Shown here piece by piece: positions 11,050 through 23,266 of a DNA stretch of 64,000 nucleotides. The first letter of the stretch is position 1. Every line of letters begins with the position of its first letter. The position numbers were made by a program, and so were the translations under genes. Source of the stretch: Acanthacorydalis orientalis (Eukaryota; Arthropoda; Insecta; Megaloptera; Corydalidae); NCBI GenBank assembly GCA_034766995.1, contig CM068317.1, positions 15,550,255 through 15,614,254 of the forward strand, given 5' to 3'. The notes under the pieces were generated by a model, which did not search any database, was not told where the DNA came from, and saw nothing but the letters and a program-made list of their open reading frames with translations.

Positions 11050-12155
11050 TATATATATATATATAAACGAGTATATATAACACGTATTATCTACATACAA
11101 AATGTGCTATTAAACGACATTATCCAGAGGCTCAAACACTTTCACTCTCAGAATATCTCTGTCGTAAGCCATTTTATAAAACTGTGCGATTTTTCATTCC
11201 GATATAAGCGACTAACACAGAACGATTGTCGAAATAACTACAGTGCAAAGAACGTGACGCTACAAACGATCCACTACATTCAAACGCATAATAAATTATG
11301 ACATAATTAATTATAGTGAACCATGTAATTTATAAAGCGTCTCCTCCATTGTATCAACAACGTTTATGTTTTCTAATCAGTGTAATAATTTCTTATAATC
11401 TATTGTTCTTATTTCGTTCAAAACGAACGCTTACATAACACATTTAACTTCCAATGTTACGCGACCACACACACACACACAATCGTATAACAAAAACGAT
11501 TTATTTCAACGCTAACAGCATTGAATGTGCAGCAATGCAATTAATCCACTTGTAACACATTCTGTCTCTTACTTCACATACGGTACCTTGTATTATTTAA
11601 CTATTTATGTGCATATATATGAAATGATACATGTGATACAAATGTTTCACTTTCCGGCGTTCTCAAATTCTTATGTATCTTTTCACAAATCTAGATCATA
11701 TATGAAAGGAGGCGACTCTGTGAATGAAACATGATTTTTGTTTGTTTTAAGTATAATGGGCAGTTAAAAACATCGTACGTACTTATTTGTTTTTTATTTA
11801 TTCTTTAAACATATTTCCATATAGAGCTATTACGTAACAGTTTACAATCCGTTGTTATTTTTTATCTGATGAAAATAAATTTAAAAAGAACAATCATTTT
11901 GAATAAAATTAAGCAAACATGCACAAATATTAAAGCAGTCTTATTATCTTCGATCATACGCTGAATATATATTAGGTAAAAGTAAAGATACCAGCTATGA
12001 AAAAAAAGCAAAATTATATAAATATAAGGTTCTTACAAGGTACTTATAATACTATCTTCACCATTCTCAACATTCACACTTCAACTGTTATGTTTCATGT
12101 AGTTAAAATGAATTCATTTCAGTAAATTTTTTAGTTTTAGAAATAGAACAGAATG
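11050..12155. other. intergenic with short (CA)n
   Basis: Starts with a brief TA tract; carries a short (AC)n run at 11467-11481. Open frames at 11047-11301 and 11525-11734 have no recognisable domain and I do not regard them as genes. Confidence 0.5.
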
Positions 12156-12752
12156 TTAGGTTGGCAGAAAAATAATTGCGGTTTACGACCTTCAAATTCA
12201 TATACATTTTTCTCTTTTTTGATTTTTCTATCTGTTTTAAACGATCCAAAACTGTTGGATGACTAACGCCTAGCTTTTGTGCAATCTAGAGTTGTTGTGC
12301 GTGGTTCTGATTCAAATAATGTATTCAGTTCGTCGTTATGAACTAAAGAAGGATGCTCGCGATTTTCTTCATCTTGAAGTCCCTCGTCCTCAGCACGAAA
12401 TTTTTGGAACCACCATTGCACCACTTCATAGTGGTTATGAATTTTGTTACGTTCCTTAACAGTACCCACACTAAAAGCATCATTCAGTTTACAAGCAGTA
12501 CTGCTGCTTTACCACCCGTTCTGAACTCATACAAAAAAAATGCTCTTATTTACTTCTTTTCCATGTTTAGTTTAATAGTCAATTTGAAGTAAAATTAATA
12601 ATAAAACCAATGTCGATTTTATCAAAATACAGACTGAAAAATGCACTTTAAAATGATATTAACATGAATACGATGAAATGACACTTCCATTGAAAAAAAT
12701 TAAGGTTAGGGTTCAAAAAACAAAAACCGCAACGATTTTCCTACCAACCTAA
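12156..12752 (-). mobile_element. short mariner derivative keeping the DNA-binding half
   Basis: Both mariner ends are present (TTAGGTTGGCAGAAAAATAA at left, CGATTTTCCTACCAACCTAA at right) but the element is only about 597 bp. The minus strand still encodes the helix-turn-helix half: LNDAF-type helix, ERNKIHNHYEVVQWWFQKFR, GLQDEENREHPSLVHNDELN and the link after it, after which sequence jumps directly to the 3' untranslated end (inverse of CATATACATTTTTCTC). All three catalytic residues are therefore absent. Several other copies in the window share this layout. Flanking TA is not clean. Confidence 0.82.
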
Positions 12753-13260
12753 TTAACCAACATTTAATAGTATTAAATGTTAGATTTAATTATAATCTTT
12801 TCAAAAGATATTCTTCAGTATTATCCCATTTTTGTATTTTTCATTCAATTTTTCTTTTCATTTCTATTTTCCTTATAGTAGTATAAAATTGTTTTAACCA
12901 GCTGAAGTTGAAATAATTGTGACTAGACTGACTGGGTCTAGATTAATTGTGACTAGATTTCTAGGTTTGGACTAGCAAGATATTACACTTGGTACAGATG
13001 AAATAGAGTACACAATGTATCATAAAGTAAAACAACATATTATTAATTTATTATAGGAAAAATTACCATTTACCACAAAAATTCTAAAACTGATTAAATT
13101 ACGTACAAAATTATAATATTAAACTTAATATCATTGATATTATGTGTAATTAGCTGAATTATCTATACAGATGTCTATTTACACATTACGTTGGCACTGA
13201 ATTTGTATTATTATAGTAATTTTGTTTTTTGTTTAGTGTTTGTATTAATAAAAAAGCATA
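12753..13260. other. intergenic, no gene seen
   Basis: AT-rich; a short repeated piece GATTGTGACTAGA-like occurs near 12917 and 12950. Nothing else recognisable. Confidence 0.5.
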
Positions 13261-14683
13261 AAGTGCAATTCGGAAAGTATTTGCGTCAGAGAAGATATTA
13301 GTATCTGAGGCTTTAATTAAATGTATGATAATTGAATTTATTTATTAAATCATATATTACCGATTTAATTTCCCTTTACAACTTTTTTTACAACAAAATG
13401 ACGCAAAGTAGATAACTTGCGGTCGATGAAGGCGCACACATTTATAATATGTATGTGAATCGAAAAAGCTACCAAAAAAAGTATTAATAGTTTCAGAAGA
13501 CCTCTCAGAACGATTCTGTATACTATTAAGAAGGTCAAAGATGAAAAAGGTTTAATTTCAGCTCCAAGGAAGATCGAAAACGAAAGACCATCGAATGCAC
13601 GGACAAATTAATAGTTCGTAAAGTCAAAAAAAATCGTTTATTAGCACCCAGAAACTAAAAGAGAATCTCTATTTTACTCTTTGAGTTACTGAAATAAGAT
13701 CGAGGATAAATGAAGCTGGAATTTTTGGTCGCATTTCTTGTTGCCAGCCATATATAAGCAAGATAAACAAACATAAAAGACTTCATTTTGTAAACTCGCT
13801 TGTAAGTTAATAGAATTCTGTAAATCAATTGTTTGGAGTGATGAATCGAAGTTTGAGATATCTGGAACTACACGAAGGAAATACATTTGCCGTAAAGCTG
13901 GAAAAGTGCTAGAAAATCAAAATTTAGTAAGCATTGTATAGCATGGAGGTGGTAGCATTATGATTTGGGGCAGTTTCTCATGGTACGGAGTTGGTAATTT
14001 GTAAGTAATCGAAGGTAGAATGAATGCTGATTCCTATATTGGAATAACTAAAAAAAATTAAATGAAAGTGTGCATAAAATAGGTCTTGCTAAAGCTGGAT
14101 TAATCTTTCAACAAGATAATTATCCACAACACACGGCTAAGAAAACGAAGGAATTTTTCAACAAAAAACTCATTTCAAATTCTCGATCGGCCTCCTCGAA
14201 GTCCAGATTTGAATCCAATCGAACATCTTTGGGACCACTTGGATCGTACGATACGAAAAACTAATCGATTTAAAAGATCTACTTTCGCTTATTGCCTTAA
14301 AGATGAATGGAAGAAAATAACATTAGATGTTATTCATAAACTTGTTGAAAGCATTTCGAATCGCTTGAAGGCCATTCACGTGTTAAATCATTGTACGTGT
14401 TAAAGGTGTCCCGAAATATTATAGCATTTTTTTTAATTTGTTATTTTTTCTAATTTTTTTAAATTTCATTCCAAACGCAAATACTTTCCGTATCGTTTTT
14501 TTCTGTTATTTCACTTTTTATAACGATATTTTTATGCTAGCAAACGAAGGTTTGACATTTTTATGGAGTCCATCCTAACGGTCCTATATATAAAAAGATC
14601 TGGCATTATTTGGCAAAAACCCACAAAACTATTAGTCCAAAACTTTGTCGAATTTTAAGCGCAAGTAATTTCCGGTGCAACTG
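13261..14683 (+). mobile_element. Tc1-like element, probably of the inverted/direct-repeat type
   Basis: The left end (AAGTGCAATTCGGAAAGTAT, TTGCG) matches the inverse of the right end (CAGTTGCACCGGAAATTACT, TGCG), with TA outside both (13259-13260, 14684-14685). A second inverse copy (CGCAAATACTTTCCGTATCG) lies inside the right end at about 14475-14495, giving an inner/outer pair as in Tc1 elements with repeated transposase binding sites. The inner copy on the left is not evident. Length about 1423 bp. Confidence 0.78.
13398..14403 (+). pseudogene. Tc1-like transposase pseudogene (DD34E)
   Basis: Plus-strand frames carry the catalytic core of a Tc1 transposase: IVWSDESKFEISG (first Asp), HGGGSIMIWGSFSWYGVGNL, GRMNADSYIGI, AKAGLIFQQDNYPQHTAKKT (second Asp), and in the next frame RSPDLNPIEHLWDHLDRTIR (catalytic Glu), ending VESISNRLKAIHVLNHCTC and a stop at 14403. 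One frameshift near 14190 separates the last two blocks, and several stops and frameshifts disrupt the N-terminal two thirds. The catalytic triad itself is readable, so decay is moderate. Confidence 0.82.
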
Positions 14684-14848
14684 TACATAGAAACTACAAA
14701 ATGTACTTTAATTCTGTTTTGATGCTTTTATTTTGATTTTTTTAATTTAACTACGGAGCTCTGCTCCCTATTCGCTTCGCGTGTCAACCCCCGGTCTCCC
14801 ACTTATAAATTATAATCATGTACATGTAACCTAATGAAACAATAAACA
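14684..14848. other. GC-richer patch with small hairpins
   Basis: The stretch 14755-14805 (GGAGCTCTGCTCCC, CGCTTCGCG) is much less AT-rich than its surroundings and can form small hairpins. It resembles the end of a dispersed repeat but I cannot assign it. Confidence 0.35.
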
Positions 14849-15060
14849 TGCTTGAGTATCATAGAAGCCTCGTCTCAAATAAGTAAGTCGACGTCATAGA
14901 TTTTTTTTATTTTTTATGGATAATTTTGATTTTATATACAGAGAGTGATGAGAAATAAATATATTTGGGTTCCATAGAAACATCATCCCAAAGAAACCAG
15001 TCGACGTCATGATATTTTTATTTTTAGTGGATAATTTTGATTTTATATATACCGAAAGAG
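14849..15060. repeat. diverged tandem duplication, about 110-bp unit
   Basis: Two units share CATAGAARCMTCRTC..., then GTCGACGTCAT and GGATAATTTTGATTTTATAT. The first runs from about 14849, the second from about 14959. Confidence 0.65.
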
Positions 15061-16299
15061 ATAGTACATTTAACTTTATTTTCATAATATGAAATTGAGT
15101 AAAATATTGACCTCTTTCTATTATCGAACTGTAACACTTTTTAAATGTATATCATATAATTATACACCATTTGAAATTATAAATGAATAATGTATATTTT
15201 ATATTTTCTAAAAATGTACAGTAACAGTTTATCTTATTTTATTTTCAAGCTTATAAATTATTTATTTATTTTAAATTACATACAATTAGCACTAATGCAT
15301 ACTTCTAACTAAATAGTTTTAAACGAAAAAAATATACTGAACCTATTGAGATTTCATTGTACATTCCTTTCAAAATGTATTAAACTTATTGAGACATTTT
15401 TAAGATTAAAACAGTGGATACTTATAGGTAATGGAAATGTCTGAAAAAGTAACTAGCCATTAACTATATTTTGTAACAATTTTATGTTCATCGTGAGAGC
15501 AGTGGTAACGGATCGACCTCAATTTTAGCTACACGTATAATTTTACAATATGATTATTGATATTATTAACTGTTAATTATTACTTCAAATTGACTTCTGA
15601 ATATGGTAGTATTTGATAACGACTTACATTTTATTAGCTGACAAATTTGTTCAATCCAGTTCTTTGGACGAGTATAAAAAACATTTGCTTTAGTTATTTC
15701 ATAAAATCGTTTTGATAAATATTTTACTTAATGGTAATCTCTTCTCGACAATTCTTTTTATTTTGATAATGTCTACAATTAAGACGTCTTTTTTAATTAA
15801 ATTCACTCACTGCTCAAATGGTTCTCCGTGTTATATTTGAACAAATTTAGAAGATTCATATATAAGTATTGATTGAAAATAAAACTATTTTATGTGAAAT
15901 TAACATCTTAGCTTATAATTACAAGAAGAAAAATAAAAAAATAATACGCAACAACAATATAAAAAAAAACCATTTAGAGGAAAAAATGTACAAAATTCTT
16001 GCTGCAGCTCAAATGATACAACTATGCGATTCAATATATAATCACATTATCTACTTTTTGTCTAGTCACAGGATTTCAATCTGAATTTCAAATTTCTGCA
16101 CATTTTATTAAGTGAATGTACTACAGTGCCAAATTTTTTGAATATTTGAGAAGATTTTTGAAGATGGGCCATCAAACTAATATTCAACAACAAGAGATAA
16201 TATTATAAAATTTAATTTTAAAGTAGTAAAAGCCGAAGAAGCACCACTACAATAATAAAGTAAATAATAACATATAATAATATACTAAATCATAATGTA
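15061..16299. other. intergenic, no gene seen
   Basis: AT-rich, without recognisable coding or transposon sequence. The open frame at 15869-16084 is lysine/asparagine-rich from base composition and not supported. Confidence 0.55.
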
Positions 16300-17195
16300 T
16301 TAGGTTGGTAGAAAAATAATTACGATTATTGTTTTCTGAATTCTGATCTTAATTTTTTTAATAAGTGTCATTTCATCGTGTTCATGTTAATATCATTTTC
16401 AATTGCATTTTTCTTTCTGTATTTTGATAACATCAACTTTGGTTTTATTATTAATTTTGCTTCAAATTCAGGTATTGAATTAAAGATAGAAATGATGCAA
16501 ATAACAGAAAAAATAATTTATGAATTTAAACGGGCGGTAAAGCAGCAGAAAATGGTCGTAAACTAAACGATGCCTTTGATGTGCGTGTTGTTAATTAACG
16601 TACGGTCCAAATATAGTTCCAAAAATTGCATACTGGAGACGAAAGCCTTAAAGATTAAGAAGGTTGCGAGTAACCTTCTTCACTTCATAACGACCAACTG
16701 AAGGCATTAGTTGAATCAGAACTACGCGAAACAATTCTGGAGCTTGCACAAAAGTTAGAAATTAATCATCCAATAGTTCTGGACCACTTAAAATATTCAA
16801 GAATACCAAAAAATCGCCTTAACTGAATAAAAAACAAAACGCCATTACGAAGATTGTTCTACGCTTGTTTCACGTAACAGAAACGATCCATTTCTCGATC
16901 GTATTGTAACGTGCGATGAAACGTTGGTCCTTTACGACAACAGAAAGCGGTCTACTCAATGATTGGTCAACAATGAAGCCCCAAAGCATTTCGCGAAATC
17001 TAAATTTATTTGAAGAAAACTATTTGAATCCTAGCGAAACCATTACAGCTGAGAATTATTGTCAAGACATTAACAAACAAGAACTGCTAAGTCTGGTCTC
17101 CGCACTGGTCAATCGGAAAAATCCAATCCTGCTGCACGATACCACGTCCCACGATTGACTATTATTCAACTTTTGTATACAAAAGTTGAATGAAT
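16300..17195 (+). mobile_element. cecropia-type mariner, 3' end replaced
   Basis: Begins TTAGGTTGGTAGAAAAATAA after TA (16298-16299). Transposase pieces on the plus strand: the helix-turn-helix half (16500-16800, with HNDQLKALVESELRETI-like reading), DRIVTCDETLVLYDNRKRST (first catalytic Asp present), NPSETITAENYCQDIN and KNPILLHDTTSHD (second catalytic Asp present). A perfect 28-base palindrome (17164-17191) sits just after the second catalytic block. From about 17200 the sequence switches to another mariner type, so the third Asp of this copy is missing. Confidence 0.8.
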
Positions 17196-17546
17196 TGTGC
17201 TAAGACCGCCTAGATTTCTGAGACAGTAGGCATCTCAACTGAACGAGTGTATAATATCCTGCACAAAAAATTATACATGAAAAAGCTGTGTGAGCAATGG
17301 ATGCAGCGATTGTTGACTGACGACCAAAAACGCACACGAAAGGACAGTTAACTCAGTGTTTGGCGATTTATAATCGCAATCCGCCTGACTTCTTTCTCTT
17401 CCTAAACTTAAAAAATTTTCTCGGTAGGAAGAAATTCTCATCGAATGAGGATGTCATCGCCGACGTCAATGCGCATTTTGCATAGTTTACTTTTCCGATG
17501 GGATAAAAAAATTGGAAACTCGCTAAGCCAAGTGTACAACCCTCAA
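17196..17546 (+). pseudogene. irritans-like mariner fragment fused to the previous one
   Basis: Reads ETVGISTERVYNILHKKLYM, KKLCEQWMQRLLTDDQKRTR, then after an internal deletion NPPDFFLFLNLKNFLGRKKF and SSNEDVIADVNAHFA. This is a different mariner type from the sequence to its left (the catalytic blocks between DQKRTR and PDFFLF are deleted, and the third-Asp position reads PPDFFLF). The junction with the cecropia-type copy lies near 17195-17215, next to a palindrome. Confidence 0.75.
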
Positions 17547-17589
17547 TAGATACTAGAGATAGATAGATTATGTTTGAGAGGGGAGGAAG

Positions 17590-18170
17590 CTATCTTGCCT
17601 CCCGGCACATAAACTCGAGGACCATTATGCCTTCCCTCGGCTGATCCAAACTACTCGGGAAGTCTCGCTTCCTTCCAGAAACCTATCAGTCTGCTCGAGT
17701 TTATAGACCCTAGTTCGGCCGCGGTGAGGAGAAACTCCCAAAACCATCGTCGCCTTAAATTGACCCATGCCGAACATTCCGCGAGGAGGTGACTGGGGGT
17801 CTCGTTGCCCCCCCACACCATCTATACTTCCCGTCCGTCCTTCGGCCTTGTATATGTTCGTGGTAGCTTAATCTCCCGTGTCCTGTGACAATTCGCACCA
17901 GGAGCCGGGAGAAGGATCTGCCACTTGTATAGATTCTCTTGGTCCAGTCCTTATTTGGGGCCTGGCCTAAGAGTACCCTGGATTGACGTCAACCGTCAAT
18001 CTTTAGCCACCATTCTGAGTGCTCTGACTCGACCCACTCCCGAATGGCGCCCTTTGCCCAACATCTCGTTAGCCCTATGAAAGGCTCTGGCCCCTCCACT
18101 GCGGACATGGCTCCTAATGAGGCCAGTCTGTCCTCTATTTCGTTCCCCCCAATAGAGACTATGTTGAGAA
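17590..18170 (-). pseudogene. R1/I-like non-LTR retrotransposon, RNase H and C-terminal part
   Basis: A GC-richer block. Minus-strand frames read GNEIEDRLASLGAMSAVEGP then EPFIGLTRCWAKGAIREWVE (the end of an RNase H domain and the following helix), TGHGRLSYHEHIQG and a CxxC-like CRWCGG with GMFGMGQFKATMVLG (the Cys-rich C-terminal tail found in R1/I-type elements). Frames are broken. The 5' side is cut at about 18170, the usual 5' truncation of non-LTR insertions; a GATA-rich run at 17553-17572 may be the 3' tail. Confidence 0.75.
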
Positions 18171-18240
18171 ATAAAATCGTTTTTTTCCAAAAAAAACGCT
18201 TTTAAACTTGCTTTTTGAAAATATTTATCAAACGATCTTC

Positions 18241-18243
<3 letters not shown>

Positions 18244-18332
<89 letters not shown>

Positions 18333-18343
18333 AAATATATATA

Positions 18344-18400
<57 letters not shown>
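18244..18400. repeat. compound (TA)n(GT)n microsatellite
   Basis: About 130 bases of TA repeat followed by a (GT)n run. Confidence 0.95.
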
Positions 18401-18566
18401 ACGAATTTTTTCAAAACAATCGGATATTACTGAAAAGAAAACAAACTGAAGAATACATAATTTATGCATATAAAACATTCATAACTTTCTTGACAAATGA
18501 CGAAAACGTCACATCCAGATAATAATTTTTCTCCTTCCTACATACCAAAATAAACGAGAATATATG

Positions 18567-18567
<1 letters not shown>

Positions 18568-18650
<83 letters not shown>
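18568..18650. repeat. (TA)n microsatellite
   Basis: Long uninterrupted TA tract. Confidence 0.95.
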
Positions 18651-18654
<4 letters not shown>

Positions 18655-18754
18655 TACGTATATAATAAAATGTATGCAGAAAGAACTTTCACCACATTAA
18701 CATATTTCTGATATAAATTTAGCATAAAAATACATTTCTGAATCGTTTGAAACC

Positions 18755-19705
<951 letters not shown>

Positions 19706-20578
19706 CTTGCTGACATTACATGTTTTCTTATCAAAATGATCAACTGTTCATTATTCGTTTTGATTCTGTTTACGCTTAATTTAAAGAATTGTTCCATGTT
19801 GAATATTAAATTGTTTTTATCTTACCTAATGACACTTTTATCGAAATACGCATAAGTCAAATTAAAATTATCAATAAGAAATTACTAAACATTTTAATAA
19901 GAAAAATGTGTGTTGTGTATGGGAAGTGAATCATTTGTGAAAGTGAATTTAGTCACAATGCCAAAACTCTTATTGTGAAAATAAATCTTTCTAACATAAA
20001 ACTTCTCGTGTTTTTGTTTATATATGATAAAAATTCCTGTTATTGATATCAATGCCTTGTGTTACATTTAATAAAAAAAATAAACATTTTGTAATACACA
20101 GTGTGATATACGAGTATAATAAAAAATAATATATTATTTGTTAATTATGTATGTTCTATTTTTTTATAATAATGTTTTTAATGTTATAAACTTCTTAAAA
20201 TGCTTACTTTTTTCTTTTTTTTTTTGATTTTATGAGAGTGGATCAGATTGGAAAAATAATGTAGATATTTTTATTAAGTAAAATTAAATGATGCAACAAC
20301 CTGTTGAAAAGATTTTCACCTAAACAAATTTATTTTTATAAAGAAAATTATTCATAATGCAGTTAAATTATTATTTATTGAACGTTAACTACCATTAAAA
20401 TATTAAAAATTCGTTTCATTTGATATCTAAAGGATATTTTGAGGGATTAATTAAAGTTTAAATTTACAGTATACTGACCATGTGTTTCAACTTTTAACAA
20501 AATACTGACCATGTGTTTAAAGTACAACTTTTTTAACAAAAATAAATTTATATTTATTTCTTATACAACATATCATAT
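19706..20578. other. intergenic, no gene seen
   Basis: AT-rich; nothing recognisable. Confidence 0.6.
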
Positions 20579-20620
20579 ACTCTCTCTCTCATCTCATCTC
20601 TCTTCTCTCTCTCTCTCTCT

Positions 20621-20661
<41 letters not shown>
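20579..20661. repeat. (CT)n(TA)n microsatellite
   Basis: A CT-rich tract followed directly by TA repeats. Confidence 0.95.
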
Positions 20662-20665
<4 letters not shown>

Positions 20666-20966
20666 AATTTTAAGTTGGTAATAAAGAACTAAACATCTTG
20701 AAATGCTCTTTTATCAATTGAAATAAAATGTAGTTGATCTCTTGTATAACCAAGTGACCCTTGTGCTTCTCCTATAGTACATGCGCCAGTGAAGAGGCTC
20801 ATCTTGTTGGTAAAACTACCTGTTTATTTCGTGAAAAAAGGAATGTTTACAATGTCTGTTTAGAATAATTTTTCATTGAAATCGATCACTTCTCTCAATT
20901 CAGGCAGCGAAACTCCAGAGTGCCTACAAAGATCCCTTTTTACTAGCCTATATCTAACGATTTAAA
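20662..20966. other. moderate-GC sequence of unknown origin
   Basis: The minus strand has readable but unassigned stretches (for example SLPELREVIDFNEKLF near 20870-20915). I do not recognise the source and do not call a gene. Confidence 0.3.
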
Positions 20967-21004
20967 AAAAGATTCGCTAACATGAGGATGTTAGCGAATC
21001 TTTT
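20967..21004. repeat. perfect hairpin 1, GAGG loop
   Basis: AAAAGATTCGCTAACAT (20967-20983), loop GAGG, then its exact reverse complement (20988-21004). The 17-bp stem is perfect. Confidence 0.97.
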
Positions 21005-21048
21005 ACGAAAGATGACGACTGATGAGGATCAGTCGTCATCTTTCGTAA
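21003..21048. repeat. perfect hairpin 2, GAGG loop
   Basis: A 21-base arm (21003-21023, TTACGAAAGATGACGACTGA then T), loop GAGG, and its exact reverse complement (21028-21048). It overlaps hairpin 1 by two bases and uses the same loop. Confidence 0.97.
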
Positions 21049-21193
21049 CCAAAAACCTGGGCTGCTTGAGTCAGTAACTAGAACTTGACAACAAAGTCAT
21101 TTTTCCGAACACACATATATTTTTGTTATTCTCAGCTATACCGTATAGCCAAAACGCTTGCAGTCTTTCAAAAGCGCCGATCTCAATGAACTA

Positions 21194-22029
21194 TGAGGGT
21201 CGTTTGATAAATATGGTAAAAAAACAAGTTGAAACAGTTTTTTTGATAAGAAAATGAATTTATTTTTCAATATGTTTCCATTGAGAGCTATACAGTTGGT
21301 CCATCAAGTCTGAAAAGTAGACATTTACAGTAGTGATGAAGCCATTATTTGTCGAGAATTTCTTCGCACCCAGTCAAATTTTCAAGTTTGCGAAAAGGAA
21401 GAAGTCACACGTGGCCAAATCCTGAGAATAGGGCGAATGAAGAATCAATTCAAACTCTAATTCAATCAAGTGAAGTACAATTTTGGCATTTCGATGATCG
21501 ATTTGTAGAGCGGCGCTTTGTCCTAGTGAAAAAGCACATTTTTGTGCACCAATCTTGGCCTTTTTACTTTTATCTCTCCTTTTAAACGGTCTAATAATGT
21601 TGACTAATAGGTTCCTGTTATCGTTTTTCTCTTCTTTAAGTAGTCGATCAAGATGATTCCTCGGGAATCCCCCATAAAAAAAAACAATGACCATCACCTT
21701 ACTAGCCGATAAAACGGTCTTCGCCTTTTTCAGCTCACCTTAACCAGTCGTTAACCACTGCTTTGATTCCTGCTTCAATTCAGGTGTATAGTAGTGAATC
21801 CATGATATATCCACGGTGATAAATCGATGCAACAAGGCCTGCTCACTTTTTCCATTTTTACGGAGACTACTACAATGCTCGATTCAAATATCTGTAGAAC
21901 GTGAACAACGCGTCTGACTGAAATTTCATCTATACTGGTTATAAAAGTGACACTTGATAGCCGTGATGTTACCAAACGAATGGTGGTGCTACATCATAGA
22001 ATTTTACCAAACTTAACAAACGACCCTCG
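21194..22029 (-). mobile_element. short irritans-like mariner with TA duplication
   Basis: Left end TGAGGGTCGTTTGATAA and the inverse of the right end (CGAGGGTCGTTTGTTAAG) form inverted repeats, with TA at 21192-21193 and 22030-22031. Length is only about 836 bp, so roughly one third is deleted, mainly the N-terminal DNA-binding part. The minus strand reads DISWIHYYTPE-like (first catalytic region), SKVMVIVFFYG, QKCAFSLGQSAALQID (second block, Asp lost) and LELILHSPYSQDLATCDFFLFANLK (third Asp retained as CDFFLF, in overlapping pieces). Stops break it. Confidence 0.8.
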
Positions 22030-22139
22030 TAGAAATCAAAATGTAAGATGGTGTATGACGCACCACAAAATATGCATTCCTACAGAAACGTAAAAATTGG
22101 TTTCAAAACACCTATACAAATTTTTAGTTTAGACCTGCA

Positions 22140-23206
22140 TACATCATAACTGCATCGAATGTAGCAGAAATATAATATTAATTTATTTCTCAGCATTCTC
22201 CACTTTGCCATATATAAGTTCTTTTTTTACAATTTAGTACATGAATGAAACCGATAAAATCCCTAAAACTGAATAAATCAGGTAATGATATTACAGTAAT
22301 TTGTGGAACCAATACATGGACATTTTCATTGTACCTGGATAAAATATGATTATGTAAATAGGCTGAATGAAGCAACAAATCGTACTTCAATTCAACGAGT
22401 TTTGCCATGGATATAACACTTGTATAGGGATGTGCATTGTCCTGATTAAAAATGTTTTTTTTCATTGATAAACCTGGTGTTTTCTAACGAATTGTTTAAT
22501 CGAGTCGATCCAAAAATTCCACTCTCGTTATCGTTTAACCCTTTGGAAGGTAATCAATTAGCAGAATCCCTTTAACATTCCAAAAAAGTGAAACCATAAC
22601 GTTTCCAGTGAATAAAACTGATTTGCTTTTTTGATGACAAAAAATCAACTTCAAATGCTTCCATTGCTTTGATTGTTGTTTTGACTCTGGAGTGTAATGG
22701 TGAATCCAAGTCTCATCTATAGTCACGAATCGACAAATAAAGTTAGTCGTACCCCCTTAAATCGATCCAAACTAACTTGGAAAATTTATACTCGAATGTA
22801 TTTATGATTAATTATCAGAAAACGTGGCACCCATCTTACTGATAACTTTTTCATATCGACTAATCAGTTAGTATATATACACGCGTTCATTTGAGACACA
22901 CACACAACTTTATTAATTTTGGACACCTTCAATTTCCGATCCTTTAAGGCAATGATATAAGACTAAAAAAAATACTGGGAAATTTAATTCAATCATCCAC
23001 AAATTGTGCACTTTGTGGATGATTCCTCTATTGTTGCAATTTGTAAGCGTCCACTAGACAGGTTATCTTCTATACTTGTACGGCCACATTTAAATTCAGC
23101 TGCCCACTTCTTTACGATTGTAAATATCTTAATTATTTCAAATCGAGGAGATGAATAATTAATTATATTGTACAAAATATTTTACTATATCTATACATAC
23201 ATATAT

Positions 23207-23266
<60 letters not shown>

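Noticed and set aside
18208..18522. Long open frames of alternating Tyr-Ile (also at 9326, 19431, 23803, 28626, 40537, 57267, 60637 and elsewhere)
   Set aside because: They are translations of (TA)n microsatellites, open in several frames and on both strands, and have no coding meaning.
20690..20915. Minus-strand reading with FYQQDEPLHW-like text resembling a transposase second catalytic block
   Set aside because: The surrounding blocks do not follow in the expected order; the match is too short.
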